A stretch of DNA of 32,034 bases. Source: JBNKDD01 sp050288085. GTDB lineage: Bacteria; Chloroflexota; Anaerolineae; Aggregatilineales; UBA3940. Where the stretch lies: contig JBNKDD010000033.1 in assembly GCA_050288085.1 (NCBI GenBank), forward strand, positions 1 through 32,034, written 5' to 3'. The notes beneath the pieces were generated by a model, which was not told the origin of the DNA, made no database searches, and saw only the letters and a list, made by a program, of their open reading frames with translations. Every line of letters starts with the position of its first letter. Position 1 is the stretch's first letter. The position numbers and the translations under genes are program-made. Below, piece after piece: positions 15,078 through 22,478 of this stretch.

Positions 15078-15522
15078 CAGATTGTGCCTGCTGCTGAGTC
15101 AGATACCCGATCTCCCCGCTGATACCGGACAGGGTTTTCAGGTTCACAGCATCCATCTCGTGATTTAACACACTTTGAATATGCTGCCAAATGGGATGAA
15201 CCGGACATATTTGATCAAACTCACACTCTCCGGGGCGTACCAGACAATAATTCAGGGAGATTGGCCCTTCAACTGCCTCGACAATGTGGCGCAGGGTGAT
15301 CGTCTCCGCCGGGCGCATAATCCGCAGTCCGCCACCCCGACCGGCTGTGGTTGTGATCAACCCGGCCCGCTTTAAGTCACCGATGACTTTAACCAAGAAT
15401 GGCTGTGGGATGAGCATTTGCTCACCTACCTGTGCTGTTGGAATATGTACTCCCTCCGGCACGGCAGCGATGACCAACATTACTCTTACAGCGTAGTCAG
15501 TTCGGCGGCTTAGACGTAACAT
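15058..15522 (-). CDS. Rrf2-family transcriptional regulator with Fe-S-type cysteines
   Basis: A 154-residue regulator. The N-terminal winged helix is typical of the family (LSRRTDYAVRVML; QPFLVKVIGDLKRAGLI; GRGGGLRI). Three cysteines, C93, C100 and C106, follow the dimerisation helix and sit where IscR, NsrR and RsrR bind an iron-sulfur cluster, but with spacing x6 and x5. It heads the oxidase operon and overlaps SCO1, so it most likely senses NO, redox state or iron-sulfur status and sets oxidase expression and its own. The start ATG has no ribosome site; a promoter six bases upstream suggests a leaderless message. Confidence 0.9.
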   Translation of the reverse strand: MLRLSRRTDYAVRVMLVIAAVPEGVHIPTAQVGEQMLIPQPFLVKVIGDLKRAGLITTTAGRGGGLRIMRPAETITLRHIVEAVEGPISLNYCLVRPGECEFDQICPVHPIWQHIQSVLNHEMDAVNLKTLSGISGEIGYLTQQQAQSDGDKSY

Positions 15523-15528
15523 GTGGAG

Positions 15529-15557
15529 ATTGTACTAAAATGGACTAGTATGGTCAA
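15529..15557 (-). promoter_or_regulatory. oxidase-operon promoter with internal inverted repeat
   Basis: On the minus strand TTGACC (15557-15552), a 17-base spacer and TACAAT (15534-15529) are followed by six bases and the ATG of the Rrf2 gene. The spacer holds TACTA - 8 bases - TAGTA (15533-15550) and a central ACTAGT, a plausible operator for autoregulation. The rest of 15558-15695 shows no gene. Confidence 0.7.
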
Positions 15558-15695
15558 GATTAACGAGCTATAAGGAAGTGATAAGCAAACGAAGTTTATT
15601 TGTGGCGACTCTAAGCTGGGTTAAGTGAAACCTGTCTTAAGTTGCAGATAAGCGGCTGAAGTTTTTTGCGAGAGGAATGAATGTAGCGTGTCCAA

Positions 15696-15713
15696 CTAGA
15701 GCGGCTGCTCTAG
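15696..15713 (-). terminator. hairpin after the ROK gene
   Basis: CTAGAGC - 4 bases - GCTCTAG, a perfect 7-bp stem beginning four bases after the ROK stop codon. It lacks a T-run, so it may act as a weak or factor-dependent terminator. Confidence 0.4.
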
Positions 15714-15716
15714 CGA

Positions 15717-16961
15717 TTATGCCCGCCTACTTACTACCCAGCCGGTTGGTTGGCTCAGAATTTTTCTGTACACGGTGGCTATCCCCCCCATGGCGCAGGC
15801 ATCCATAGCATGTTCAGCGATAACAATGGCGCAGGATTGGCACGGCCAGTGGAGCGCGCGCTGGGACACTATCTCCTTCACAATCGGCAAGATAAATTCA
15901 TGCCCCAGACTCAGGCTTCCCCCAATCACGATCCGTTCTGGGTTCAGGACATTAACCAGATTTGCCAGACCTACCCCGAACCAATAACCCAATTCCTGCC
16001 AGGCATCAAGCGCTACCTGATCGCCTTGTTGCGCCGCCTGAACGATCATGGGGACGGTGAGCCGGTTAAGATTGCCCCCGGTTAGTGCTGCCAGTGTAGA
16101 AGGACTTCCCCCCAATATGGCTTCCTGGACATACCGGTAGAGAGCACGCTGGCTAACCAGTGTCTCCCAGCAGCCCGTGTTACCACAACTGCATAGTGGG
16201 CCATCCGGATCAATAGTCGTGTGGCCAACTTCACCCGCCAGTCCCGAAGCCCCCGATAACAACTGGCCGTTCAGGACAATGCCTCCCCCCAACCCCGCAC
16301 CGACGATAATGCATAGCACAAATTCACTGTCTTGACCGGCACCGAAGTAGCTCTCACCAAGAGCGGCCATGTTGGCCTCGTTGTCAACAAAGAACGGGAC
16401 ATTGAACTCATGCTCAAGCAGATCACGCAGGGGGATATCTGACCAACCCAGGTTTGGGGCAAGGATCAAATTACCACTGGATTTATCAACCACACCGGGA
16501 ACACCCAACCCAATCCCGAAAATAGGCTGCTGAGTGCGATAGGCTTCCTGGCAGCTATCTTTTAATAATCTTATTGCCCGATTTAAGATTTCCTCCTCGG
16601 TTTTGAGCGATTGGGTACTTTCATAGCGGCGGGCAAGGATATCAACTGCAAAATTGGTGACAATCACCGAAATAAAGTCAACACCAATCTCTGCACCCAC
16701 GATATACCCGGCTTCAGGATTAAGTTCTAGATTAATTCCTGGACGACCAATATCCATTGAGGTAGTATCTACGCCAATCTCGCGCACCAATTCGTGAGTC
16801 TGGAGCTCTTTTACCAGACTCGATATGGTGGCTTTATTTAAACCAGTTACATTTGAAAGCCCGGATCGAGAGATGGGCGCATGTAAGCGGAGGTTGTTAA
16901 GTACCAATGCCAGGTTCATCTCACGCATGGTAGCATGATCGACCGATTTAGATTTCGCCAT
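15717..16961 (-). CDS. ROK-family transcriptional regulator (NagC/XylR type)
   Basis: A 414-residue protein. An N-terminal winged helix-turn-helix (SRSGLSNVTGLNKATISSLVKEL) precedes a ROK sugar-kinase-like domain with GxGVPGVV, a phosphate-binding GAGLGGGIVL and the zinc motif CSCGNTGCWE. ATG at 16961 is chosen because GAGGA lies eight bases upstream; an in-frame ATG at 16997 has no such site. It diverges from the xylFGH-like sugar operon, the standard arrangement for a XylR-type repressor released by its sugar. Conserved catalytic residues of the kinase half are partly kept, but the DNA-binding domain indicates a regulator rather than a kinase. Confidence 0.92.
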   Translation of the reverse strand: MAKSKSVDHATMREMNLALVLNNLRLHAPISRSGLSNVTGLNKATISSLVKELQTHELVREIGVDTTSMDIGRPGINLELNPEAGYIVGAEIGVDFISVIVTNFAVDILARRYESTQSLKTEEEILNRAIRLLKDSCQEAYRTQQPIFGIGLGVPGVVDKSSGNLILAPNLGWSDIPLRDLLEHEFNVPFFVDNEANMAALGESYFGAGQDSEFVLCIIVGAGLGGGIVLNGQLLSGASGLAGEVGHTTIDPDGPLCSCGNTGCWETLVSQRALYRYVQEAILGGSPSTLAALTGGNLNRLTVPMIVQAAQQGDQVALDAWQELGYWFGVGLANLVNVLNPERIVIGGSLSLGHEFILPIVKEIVSQRALHWPCQSCAIVIAEHAMDACAMGGIATVYRKILSQPTGWVVSRRA

Positions 16962-17059
16962 TAAGCGATCCTCGACATGCAAAGACAGATTAAGCAAGTT
17001 GTTTAATTAGTTTTTAACATAAACAATTTCCGGCTTTTCTACCTTGCTAGTCTATATAA

Positions 17060-17157
17060 ATTGCGCAATCCAAGTCAAGTTTTGCGCAGAACCCGCAAAC
17101 ATTGGGTATCATTTGTCATGGTTTGCATATGCCATTTGTCATGTTATATTTGCAAAT
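17060..17157. promoter_or_regulatory. cluster of TTGC/GCAA palindromes, candidate ROK operators
   Basis: Between the divergent ROK and sugar genes lie ATTGCGCAAT (17060-17069), TTTGCG - 7 bases - CGCAAA (17081-17099), a GCATATGC (17125-17132) flanked by direct repeats CATTTGTCATG (17110 and 17133, 23 bases apart), and ATTTGCAAAT (17148-17157). The last one ends two bases before a consensus -35 box. The similarity of the half-sites suggests one regulator binding several times. Confidence 0.5.
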
Positions 17158-17159
17158 TA

Positions 17160-17189
17160 TTGACATTCAGGAGTAATATTGCGAATACT
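17160..17189 (+). promoter_or_regulatory. likely main promoter of the sugar ABC operon
   Basis: A perfect -35 TTGACA (17160-17165) is followed after 18 bases by AATACT (4 of 6 matches) or after 17 by GAATAC. It lies next to the candidate ROK operator, so repressor binding would block it. A second, isolated TATAAT occurs at 17243-17248. Confidence 0.5.
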
Positions 17190-17242
17190 GTATTTTAGTT
17201 TGTGTTATCAACATACTAATCAAAGATTTCTCTTCCTTTGGC

Positions 17243-17475
17243 TATAATTTGGGTCGACATAAAGAGCGCCTATTTTGTTATTTCCCATGTTTCTCCTTCT
17301 GCGTTATGGTAGAAGAAGAAAATTGTCCAGGGTCAAGACCACACTCCGCCATCCTCCAATCCAGTCATTGGTCTTTGACAGCATTGTTAAACATAAAGGA
17401 GGTTGGATCACCACAAAAGATTTAAAAACTTAATTCACCAGTAGTTCAAACTCTTTTTAAAACAAATGTTCTTAG
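17243..17475 (+). other. structured xylF leader with orphan ribosome-binding site
   Basis: This gene-free stretch holds three possible stems: TTTCTCCTTCT with AGAAGAAGAAA (about 17290-17321), TCAAGACCA (17333-17341) with TGGTCTTTGA (17369-17378), and CCAAT (17356-17360) with ATTGG (17367-17371). The last two exclude each other. AAAGGAGG at 17395-17402 has no start codon behind it and runs into GGTTGGATCACC, which equals the 3' end of bacterial 16S rRNA before its anti-Shine-Dalgarno sequence. No open frame of note is seen. Confidence 0.4.
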
Positions 17476-17487
17476 GAGGAACTATCA

Positions 17488-18720
17488 ATGAATCGCAGAG
17501 GTTTTCGCTCAATCTTGCTTGCTGCGCTGTTTGCTCTGTTGGTTGTGAGCCTGTTGGGCTGTGCTGCACCGGCAGCCGAAGAGCCAGCCGCTGAAGAACC
17601 GGCAGCCGCTGAAGAGGAAATGGCCGAAGAACCAGCCGCCGAAGAACCGGCAGCTGAAGAAGAAGAAATGGCCGAAGAACCGGCAGCCGAAGAAGAAATG
17701 GCTGACGAGCCAATCAAGGTTGGGTTGTCATTCTCTGACTTCGCCACTGAGCGTTGGAAGAATGAAGAAGTTCTCATGCGTGGCCTGCTCGAAGACCTGG
17801 GCTATGAAGTTCTGAGCCAGGAAGCTAACCACGACGTGAAGACCCAGAACGACCAGATCGACAACATGGTCGCCCAGGGCGTGAAGGCACTGATCGTCGT
17901 CGCCGAAGACGGCGATGCTATCGTGACTTCCGTTGACAAGGCCGCTGACGCCGGCGTCCTGGTCCTCGCTTACGACCGCCTGATCAAGACCACCAAGATT
18001 GCTGCCTATCTGTCGTTCAACAACGTCGAAGTTGGCCGTCAACAGGGCCTCGGCGTGATGGATGCTCTCGATGCTGAGAACTGGGACGTGGAAGCCAATG
18101 GCCCCGCCCGCGTTGTCAAACTCGGCGGCAGCCCCACCGACAATAACGCTATCCTGTTCCGCCAGGGCCAGGACGAGATCGTTGAGCCCTTCGTTGAATC
18201 AGGCCAGATCGAAATCGTCGCTGACCAGTGGGTGGACAACTGGGATGCAGCCAACGCCCTCAAGCTGATGGAAAACATCCTGACCGCTCAGGGTAATGAT
18301 ATCGACGCTGTGGTTGCCTCAAATGACGGTACCGCACTCGGTGCTCTGCAAGCTATGAAGGCTCAGGGTCTGGCCGGTGTCGTTCCGATCTCCGGGCAGG
18401 ACGCGACCGCCGACGGCTGCAACAGCATCGTCAAGGGCGAACTGACCGTCAGCATCCTCAAGGATATCCGTGACCTGTCACCTCTGGCTATCGACCTGAT
18501 CGACAAGTTGATCAAGGGCGAAGATGCCGGTCTTGAGATGTACACTCTGGCCGAACTGACCAATGATGATAGCTATGAAGGCGAAGTTGCTTGTAACTTC
18601 CTGCCTGTCTATCAGGTCAATGCCGACAACGTGTACGATCTGGTCGTCGTTTCTGGCTTCCAGAGCTACGACGACGTCTATCGCGACATCCCCGAAGAGG
18701 ATCGTCCTCCACGGCCCTAG
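17488..18720 (+). CDS. xylF: sugar-binding lipoprotein, XylF type (D-xylose)
   Basis: A 410-residue solute-binding protein with a lipobox cysteine C25 (SLLGC). Then comes an unusual 50-residue linker of repeated AEEPAA and EEEMAEEP units, and a periplasmic-binding-protein type I fold from about residue 74. Blocks typical of XylF are KVGLSFSDFATERWKNE, QNDQIDNMVAQGVKALIVVAEDG, VLAYDRLIKTTKIAAYLSFNN and VVASNDGTALGALQAM. AGGAGG lies about six bases before the ATG. It is the first gene of the operon with XylG and XylH. D-xylose is the best guess; a related sugar is possible. A stem-loop follows, likely keeping its mRNA more abundant than the rest. Confidence 0.9.
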   Translation: MNRRGFRSILLAALFALLVVSLLGCAAPAAEEPAAEEPAAAEEEMAEEPAAEEPAAEEEEMAEEPAAEEEMADEPIKVGLSFSDFATERWKNEEVLMRGLLEDLGYEVLSQEANHDVKTQNDQIDNMVAQGVKALIVVAEDGDAIVTSVDKAADAGVLVLAYDRLIKTTKIAAYLSFNNVEVGRQQGLGVMDALDAENWDVEANGPARVVKLGGSPTDNNAILFRQGQDEIVEPFVESGQIEIVADQWVDNWDAANALKLMENILTAQGNDIDAVVASNDGTALGALQAMKAQGLAGVVPISGQDATADGCNSIVKGELTVSILKDIRDLSPLAIDLIDKLIKGEDAGLEMYTLAELTNDDSYEGEVACNFLPVYQVNADNVYDLVVVSGFQSYDDVYRDIPEEDRPPRP

Positions 18721-18745
18721 GCTTAATGGTTAAGCTTTGAATCAT

Positions 18746-18782
18746 ATCCCGGCCCACTGGGGAGATCCTGGAGGGCCGGGAT
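18746..18782 (+). terminator. intercistronic stem-loop between xylF and xylG
   Basis: ATCCCGGCCC and GGGCCGGGAT pair perfectly over 10 bp around 17 bases, without a T-run. Just before it GCTTAA-TGG-TTAAGC (18721-18735) forms a small hairpin. Such elements usually protect the binding-protein part of the mRNA or let only some transcripts pass. Confidence 0.6.
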
Positions 18783-18835
18783 CATGTACGGGGCCTTTGT
18801 AGTGTACGACTTATCTGATACCAGAGGTACATCAA

Positions 18836-20362
18836 GTGAATAACGATATCATCCTTGATTTTAAAAACATCACCAAGCGCTTCCCCGGTGTAACGGCGCT
18901 TGATGATGTTTCTGTTCAGATACGGCGTGGTGAAATCCACGGCGTGTGTGGAGAAAATGGCGCGGGCAAATCTACCTTGATGAAGATCCTGTCGGGTGTC
19001 TATCCCTATGGGACCTATGAGGGTAGTATCGACTATGAAGGCCGGGTATTAAGGCTTGAAGGCCGGTCGATTCGACAGGCCATCGAGGAAGGCATTGCCA
19101 TTGTTTACCAGGAATTGACCCTGGTTCCGAGCATGACGGTAGGTGAAAATATCTATCTCGGCAAAGAGCCAAAGGATTATGGGGTTATCAATTGGGATAA
19201 GCTCTATTCCGATACCAATTCGATCCTGAGTGAGTATCGATTGGATATTGAGCCCCAGGCAGTGGTCAAAACTCTTGGCGTTGGGAAAATGCAGATGGTC
19301 GAGATTGCCAAAGCTTTGTCTGAGGAAGCCAAGATATTGATCCTCGACGAACCGACTAGCGCTCTCACTGAAGCCGAGATTGATACCCTTATGGATATCC
19401 TCGAAACCCTGAAAAGCCATGGGGTGACTTGCATTTACATCTCCCATAAACTCGAAGAGTTCTTCCGGATTACCGATACGATCACCGTGTTGAGAGATGG
19501 TAAAGCCGTTACCACCCAGCCCACTAAAGATTTAACCCTTGAACAAATAGTTAGATACATGGTGGGCCGCGAGATGAAGGAACGCTTCCCCAAGGGCAAC
19601 CGTAAGCCTGGTGAGGTCATTTTTGAGGTGGAAGGCCTGCAAGCGGAACACCCGAACAAGGCCGGGCAAAAACTCTTGGACGGCGTATCTTTTAACCTTC
19701 GGCGTGGTGAAATTCTTGGCGTTGCAGGTCTGATGGGTTCCGGGCGCACTGAACTGGTGATGACACTGTTTGGCGAATATGGCCGAATTACCGGTGGAAA
19801 GATCAAACTGGATAACCGCGAAGTTCAGCCTAAAAGCGCAAGTGACGCTATCCATCGAGGGGTCAGCCTGGTGCCCGAAGATCGCAAGGGGCAAGGGTTG
19901 GTCATTCCCCAATCTATCCTGGATAACCTGGCCTTACCTAACCTGAACCAGTTCTCCTCCTTCATGCGAATTGATCATAATGCTGTCCAGAGTGCGAGCC
20001 TTCAACAGGCTAAGAACCTGGATATTAAAGCGCCAAGCTTGGAGATTCCCTGTAGTTCGCTGTCAGGCGGCAACCAACAAAAAGTTGTCATTGCTAAGTG
20101 GTTGATGTCCAATCCGCATATCCTGATCATGGACGACCCAACGCGAGGCATTGATGTCGGTGCAAAGTATGAGATTTACAAGCTCATGAACGAACTGGCC
20201 GAGTCAGGCGTCTCAATTATTATGATCTCCAGCGAACTTGAGGAAGTGCTTGGTATGAGCGACCGAGTCATGGTGATGTTTGAGGGTCGCTCGAAAGGTA
20301 CACTTGACATTGCTGAAGCAACGCAGGAAAAGATCATGGCACTTGCTACCGGCATTGCATGA
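18836..20362 (+). CDS. xylG: sugar ABC transporter ATP-binding protein, XylG type (two domains)
   Basis: A 508-residue fusion of two nucleotide-binding domains, as in XylG, RbsA and MglA. The first has Walker A GENGAGKST, Walker B LILDEPTSAL and a weak signature (LGVGKMQMVEIAKAL). The second has the degenerate Walker A GLMGSGRTE that this class always carries, a good signature LSGGNQQKVVIAKW and Walker B LIMDDPTRGIDVG, where the catalytic Glu is Asp. It starts at GTG with AGAGG upstream. It powers sugar import through XylH. The Asp in the second Walker B would slow hydrolysis at that site if the base matters there. Confidence 0.92.
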   Translation: MNNDIILDFKNITKRFPGVTALDDVSVQIRRGEIHGVCGENGAGKSTLMKILSGVYPYGTYEGSIDYEGRVLRLEGRSIRQAIEEGIAIVYQELTLVPSMTVGENIYLGKEPKDYGVINWDKLYSDTNSILSEYRLDIEPQAVVKTLGVGKMQMVEIAKALSEEAKILILDEPTSALTEAEIDTLMDILETLKSHGVTCIYISHKLEEFFRITDTITVLRDGKAVTTQPTKDLTLEQIVRYMVGREMKERFPKGNRKPGEVIFEVEGLQAEHPNKAGQKLLDGVSFNLRRGEILGVAGLMGSGRTELVMTLFGEYGRITGGKIKLDNREVQPKSASDAIHRGVSLVPEDRKGQGLVIPQSILDNLALPNLNQFSSFMRIDHNAVQSASLQQAKNLDIKAPSLEIPCSSLSGGNQQKVVIAKWLMSNPHILIMDDPTRGIDVGAKYEIYKLMNELAESGVSIIMISSELEEVLGMSDRVMVMFEGRSKGTLDIAEATQEKIMALATGIA

Positions 20363-20409
20363 CAGTGGTGTACCTGACTTATAAAAAAATCTTTCCAAGG
20401 AGACTCACC

Positions 20410-21585
20410 ATGAATTTATCTTCTGAGTTCATCAGCCGCGTCCGACAAAATATCCAAACCTATGCCATTATCCTGGCGCTGATTGTCATTTGGGTATTCT
20501 TTGCCGTGTTAACGGAAGGGCGCTACCTAAACTCACAAAACTTCTCGAATCTATTCCGCCAGATGACGGTGGTTTCTTTCCTGGCAATTGGTATGGTTCT
20601 GGTTATTGTGACCGGGAATATCGACCTGTCAGTAGGTAAGGCAGCAGGCTTGGTGTCCGTTGTCGCCGCTTATTTACAGTTCTACACCTGGCACGAATAC
20701 ATCCCTGACCAACCCCTGCTGGCTGCTGTGCTTTCCGTGATCATCGGCCTGATCGTTGGGACATTGATCTTCGGTGTTCTACAGGGCTACCTGATCGCCT
20801 ATCTGGGAATTCCATCGTTTATCGTCACCCTGGCCGGGTTATTCCTCGGTCGCGGCGGTATCCTGCTGGTTACCCAGGGTAAGACCATTGCGGCTAACCA
20901 GCCGTATTTCTCGGAAATCGCCCAGGGGCACTTAAGCCCGGTCGCTGGATGGATCATTGCGGCAATCGTAGTTGTCTTCCTGTTCGTGAACATGTTCCGT
21001 ACCCGGCAGCGGAAGCAGCAGTATGGCTTCCAGGTGTCGCCCCTTCCCCTTGACATGGGAATGACGATCTTCTTCTCCATTCTGGTTCTTGGCTTTGTGT
21101 TTATCGTGAATAAATACCAGGGCCTCCAGGTGCCTGTGTTACTGCTAGCAGTAGCTGCGCTCATTATGGTCTATGTGTCGGACAACACACGCTTTGGCAA
21201 GTACGCCTATGCCATCGGCGGTAACCGGGAAGCTGCACGGCTTTCAGGTATCAACATCCGGCAGAGCATCTTCTCCGTCATGGTGCTGATGGGTTTCCTG
21301 TCGAGCGTTGGCGGAATCGTGCTGGCCTCTTATGTCGGCTACGGTACTATCGCAGCCGGTGAAGGTTATGAGCTTGACGCGATTGCGGCGGCCATCCTGG
21401 GTGGTACTTCTACTCTGGGCGGTGAGGGTACTGTGCTCGGCGCGTTGATTGGTGCGCTGATCATGACCAGCCTGGTTACTGGGCTTCAGATGATGAACGT
21501 GCCTTCAGCTTACCAATACCTGGTTCGCGGTGTGGTGCTGGTTCTGGCCGTTTATGCCGACGTTGTTCTGAAGAAGAGCCGGTAA
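20410..21585 (+). CDS. xylH: sugar ABC transporter permease, XylH type
   Basis: A 391-residue inner-membrane permease with about ten or more helices. Typical blocks are VTGNIDLSVGKAAGLVSVVAAY, IPSFIVTLAGLFLGRGGILL, YAIGGNREAARLSGINI (the cytoplasmic EAA-like loop) and a Gly-rich AAAILGGTSTLGGEGTVLGALIGALI. ATG at 20410 is chosen because AAGGAG lies seven bases upstream; an earlier in-frame ATG overlaps the xylG stop and has no site. The extra central insert around residues 195-230 (basic RTRQRKQQ) matches the long XylH subfamily rather than RbsC. It forms the homodimeric channel and is the last gene of the operon. Confidence 0.92.
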   Translation: MNLSSEFISRVRQNIQTYAIILALIVIWVFFAVLTEGRYLNSQNFSNLFRQMTVVSFLAIGMVLVIVTGNIDLSVGKAAGLVSVVAAYLQFYTWHEYIPDQPLLAAVLSVIIGLIVGTLIFGVLQGYLIAYLGIPSFIVTLAGLFLGRGGILLVTQGKTIAANQPYFSEIAQGHLSPVAGWIIAAIVVVFLFVNMFRTRQRKQQYGFQVSPLPLDMGMTIFFSILVLGFVFIVNKYQGLQVPVLLLAVAALIMVYVSDNTRFGKYAYAIGGNREAARLSGINIRQSIFSVMVLMGFLSSVGGIVLASYVGYGTIAAGEGYELDAIAAAILGGTSTLGGEGTVLGALIGALIMTSLVTGLQMMNVPSAYQYLVRGVVLVLAVYADVVLKKSR

Positions 21586-21615
21586 TCAAAAACAACTTCA
21601 TATCGAAAATCTGAT

Positions 21616-21648
21616 AAACTCCCGAATTTCGGGAGTTTTGTCTTTTTT
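21616..21648 (+). terminator. intrinsic terminator of the sugar operon
   Basis: AAACTCCCGA - ATT - TCGGGAGTTT (10 bp perfect stem) followed by TTGTCTTTTTT. The following 21650-21836 shows no gene, only AT-rich sequence with a possible -10 TATAGT near 21709. Confidence 0.92.
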
Positions 21649-21836
21649 GTTAACAATTTGTGAGCGGCGAGCCGGTTATGAATGTGTAATCGGTTTGAAA
21701 CTGGTGTATAGTATTAGAAGCACTCATTAAGTTGGGTCTGCCAATAGATTTTAAATCAAATGGCCCAACTGCATAGGATAATAGCTGAAACTATTTCCGC
21801 ATAATTTTTTTGAAGCATGGTTAGCGGAGGCGCACC

Positions 21837-22418
21837 ATGGACGATTATGATGATATTCTGTCAGAGTTGCGTGGCAGCGATGACGATGATGATAATCCAC
21901 TTGGCTCATTCTCATCTGATTCGGACAACGATGATCTGTTCGCTGCCCTGGGTGGGGATGATGACAGCCTGTTCGGTGAGTTTGCCGACCCTTCAGACCT
22001 GGGCTACGATGGGGCCGATTTAAGCGCATTAGATGCTGCCGTTGGATCACCGCCTGTTCCGCCGATGGCTGATGAACCTGCGGATTCAGCCGACACGTTG
22101 TCTGCCCTGCGCTCCGAGCCTGAGTTTGACTCCGACCAGACGATCCCATCTGAAGAGGGCCTGACCGGCCAATTTTCTGATGAGCCATCGTGGGTGGCCC
22201 AACTTGACTCCATCGATATTGATGGGGAACCCAAGAAACCAGCCGCCGCAAAACCCAAAGCTTCTGCAAAGGCCAAAAAGGGGAGATCAATCGCAGTTCC
22301 GAAAAACTTCCTTGGGCTGACACCGCAGCAGCGCATGATTCTATCGATTGCCCTGTTCCTGGACATTTCTGTCCTCGGTTGTCTGATCCTGATAGCCTTT
22401 GATGTGATCGGCTTCTAG
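21837..22418 (+). CDS. acidic, Asp-repeat protein with C-terminal membrane anchor
   Basis: A 193-residue protein with GGAGG about six bases before its ATG. The first 110 residues are strongly acidic and contain a loose repeat, DD-[IL]-[LF]-x-x-L (DDILSELRG, DDLFAALGG, DDSLFGEFA, ADLSALDAA). A Lys/Ala/Pro-rich basic segment (KKPAAAKPKASAKAKKG) follows, then one membrane helix at about 167-190 ending at the C-terminus, so the acidic part faces the cytoplasm. I do not recognise a family. Tail-anchored acidic proteins with short repeated Asp-hydrophobic motifs often serve as docking platforms; that is a guess. It stands alone between terminators. Confidence 0.72.
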   Translation: MDDYDDILSELRGSDDDDDNPLGSFSSDSDNDDLFAALGGDDDSLFGEFADPSDLGYDGADLSALDAAVGSPPVPPMADEPADSADTLSALRSEPEFDSDQTIPSEEGLTGQFSDEPSWVAQLDSIDIDGEPKKPAAAKPKASAKAKKGRSIAVPKNFLGLTPQQRMILSIALFLDISVLGCLILIAFDVIGF

Positions 22419-22436
22419 TTTACTCCTTGATCATTC

Positions 22437-22468
22437 AGGCCGGACGCCTAGCATGAGCGCCCGGCCTT
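22437..22468 (+). terminator. hairpin between acidic protein and methyltransferase-fold gene
   Basis: AGGCCGG (22437-22443) pairs with CCGGCCT (22461-22467), with an inner CGC/GCG, and is followed by TGTTATATCTT. It ends ten bases before the next ATG, so it may terminate one gene and shape the start of the next. Confidence 0.5.
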
Positions 22469-22478
22469 GTTATATCTT

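Noticed and set aside
17401..17412. 16S rRNA 3' end match considered as an rRNA gene fragment
   Set aside because: Only 12 bases match and the preceding sequence is unlike helix 45, so no rRNA gene remnant can be claimed.
17574..17715. Short tandem repeats considered as a CRISPR or intergenic repeat array
   Set aside because: They are in frame inside xylF and encode the Ala/Glu/Pro linker; there are no unique spacers.
21751..22323. 190-codon minus-strand frame opposite the acidic protein
   Set aside because: His/Arg/Gln-rich composition is the complement of Asp codons; no ribosome site.
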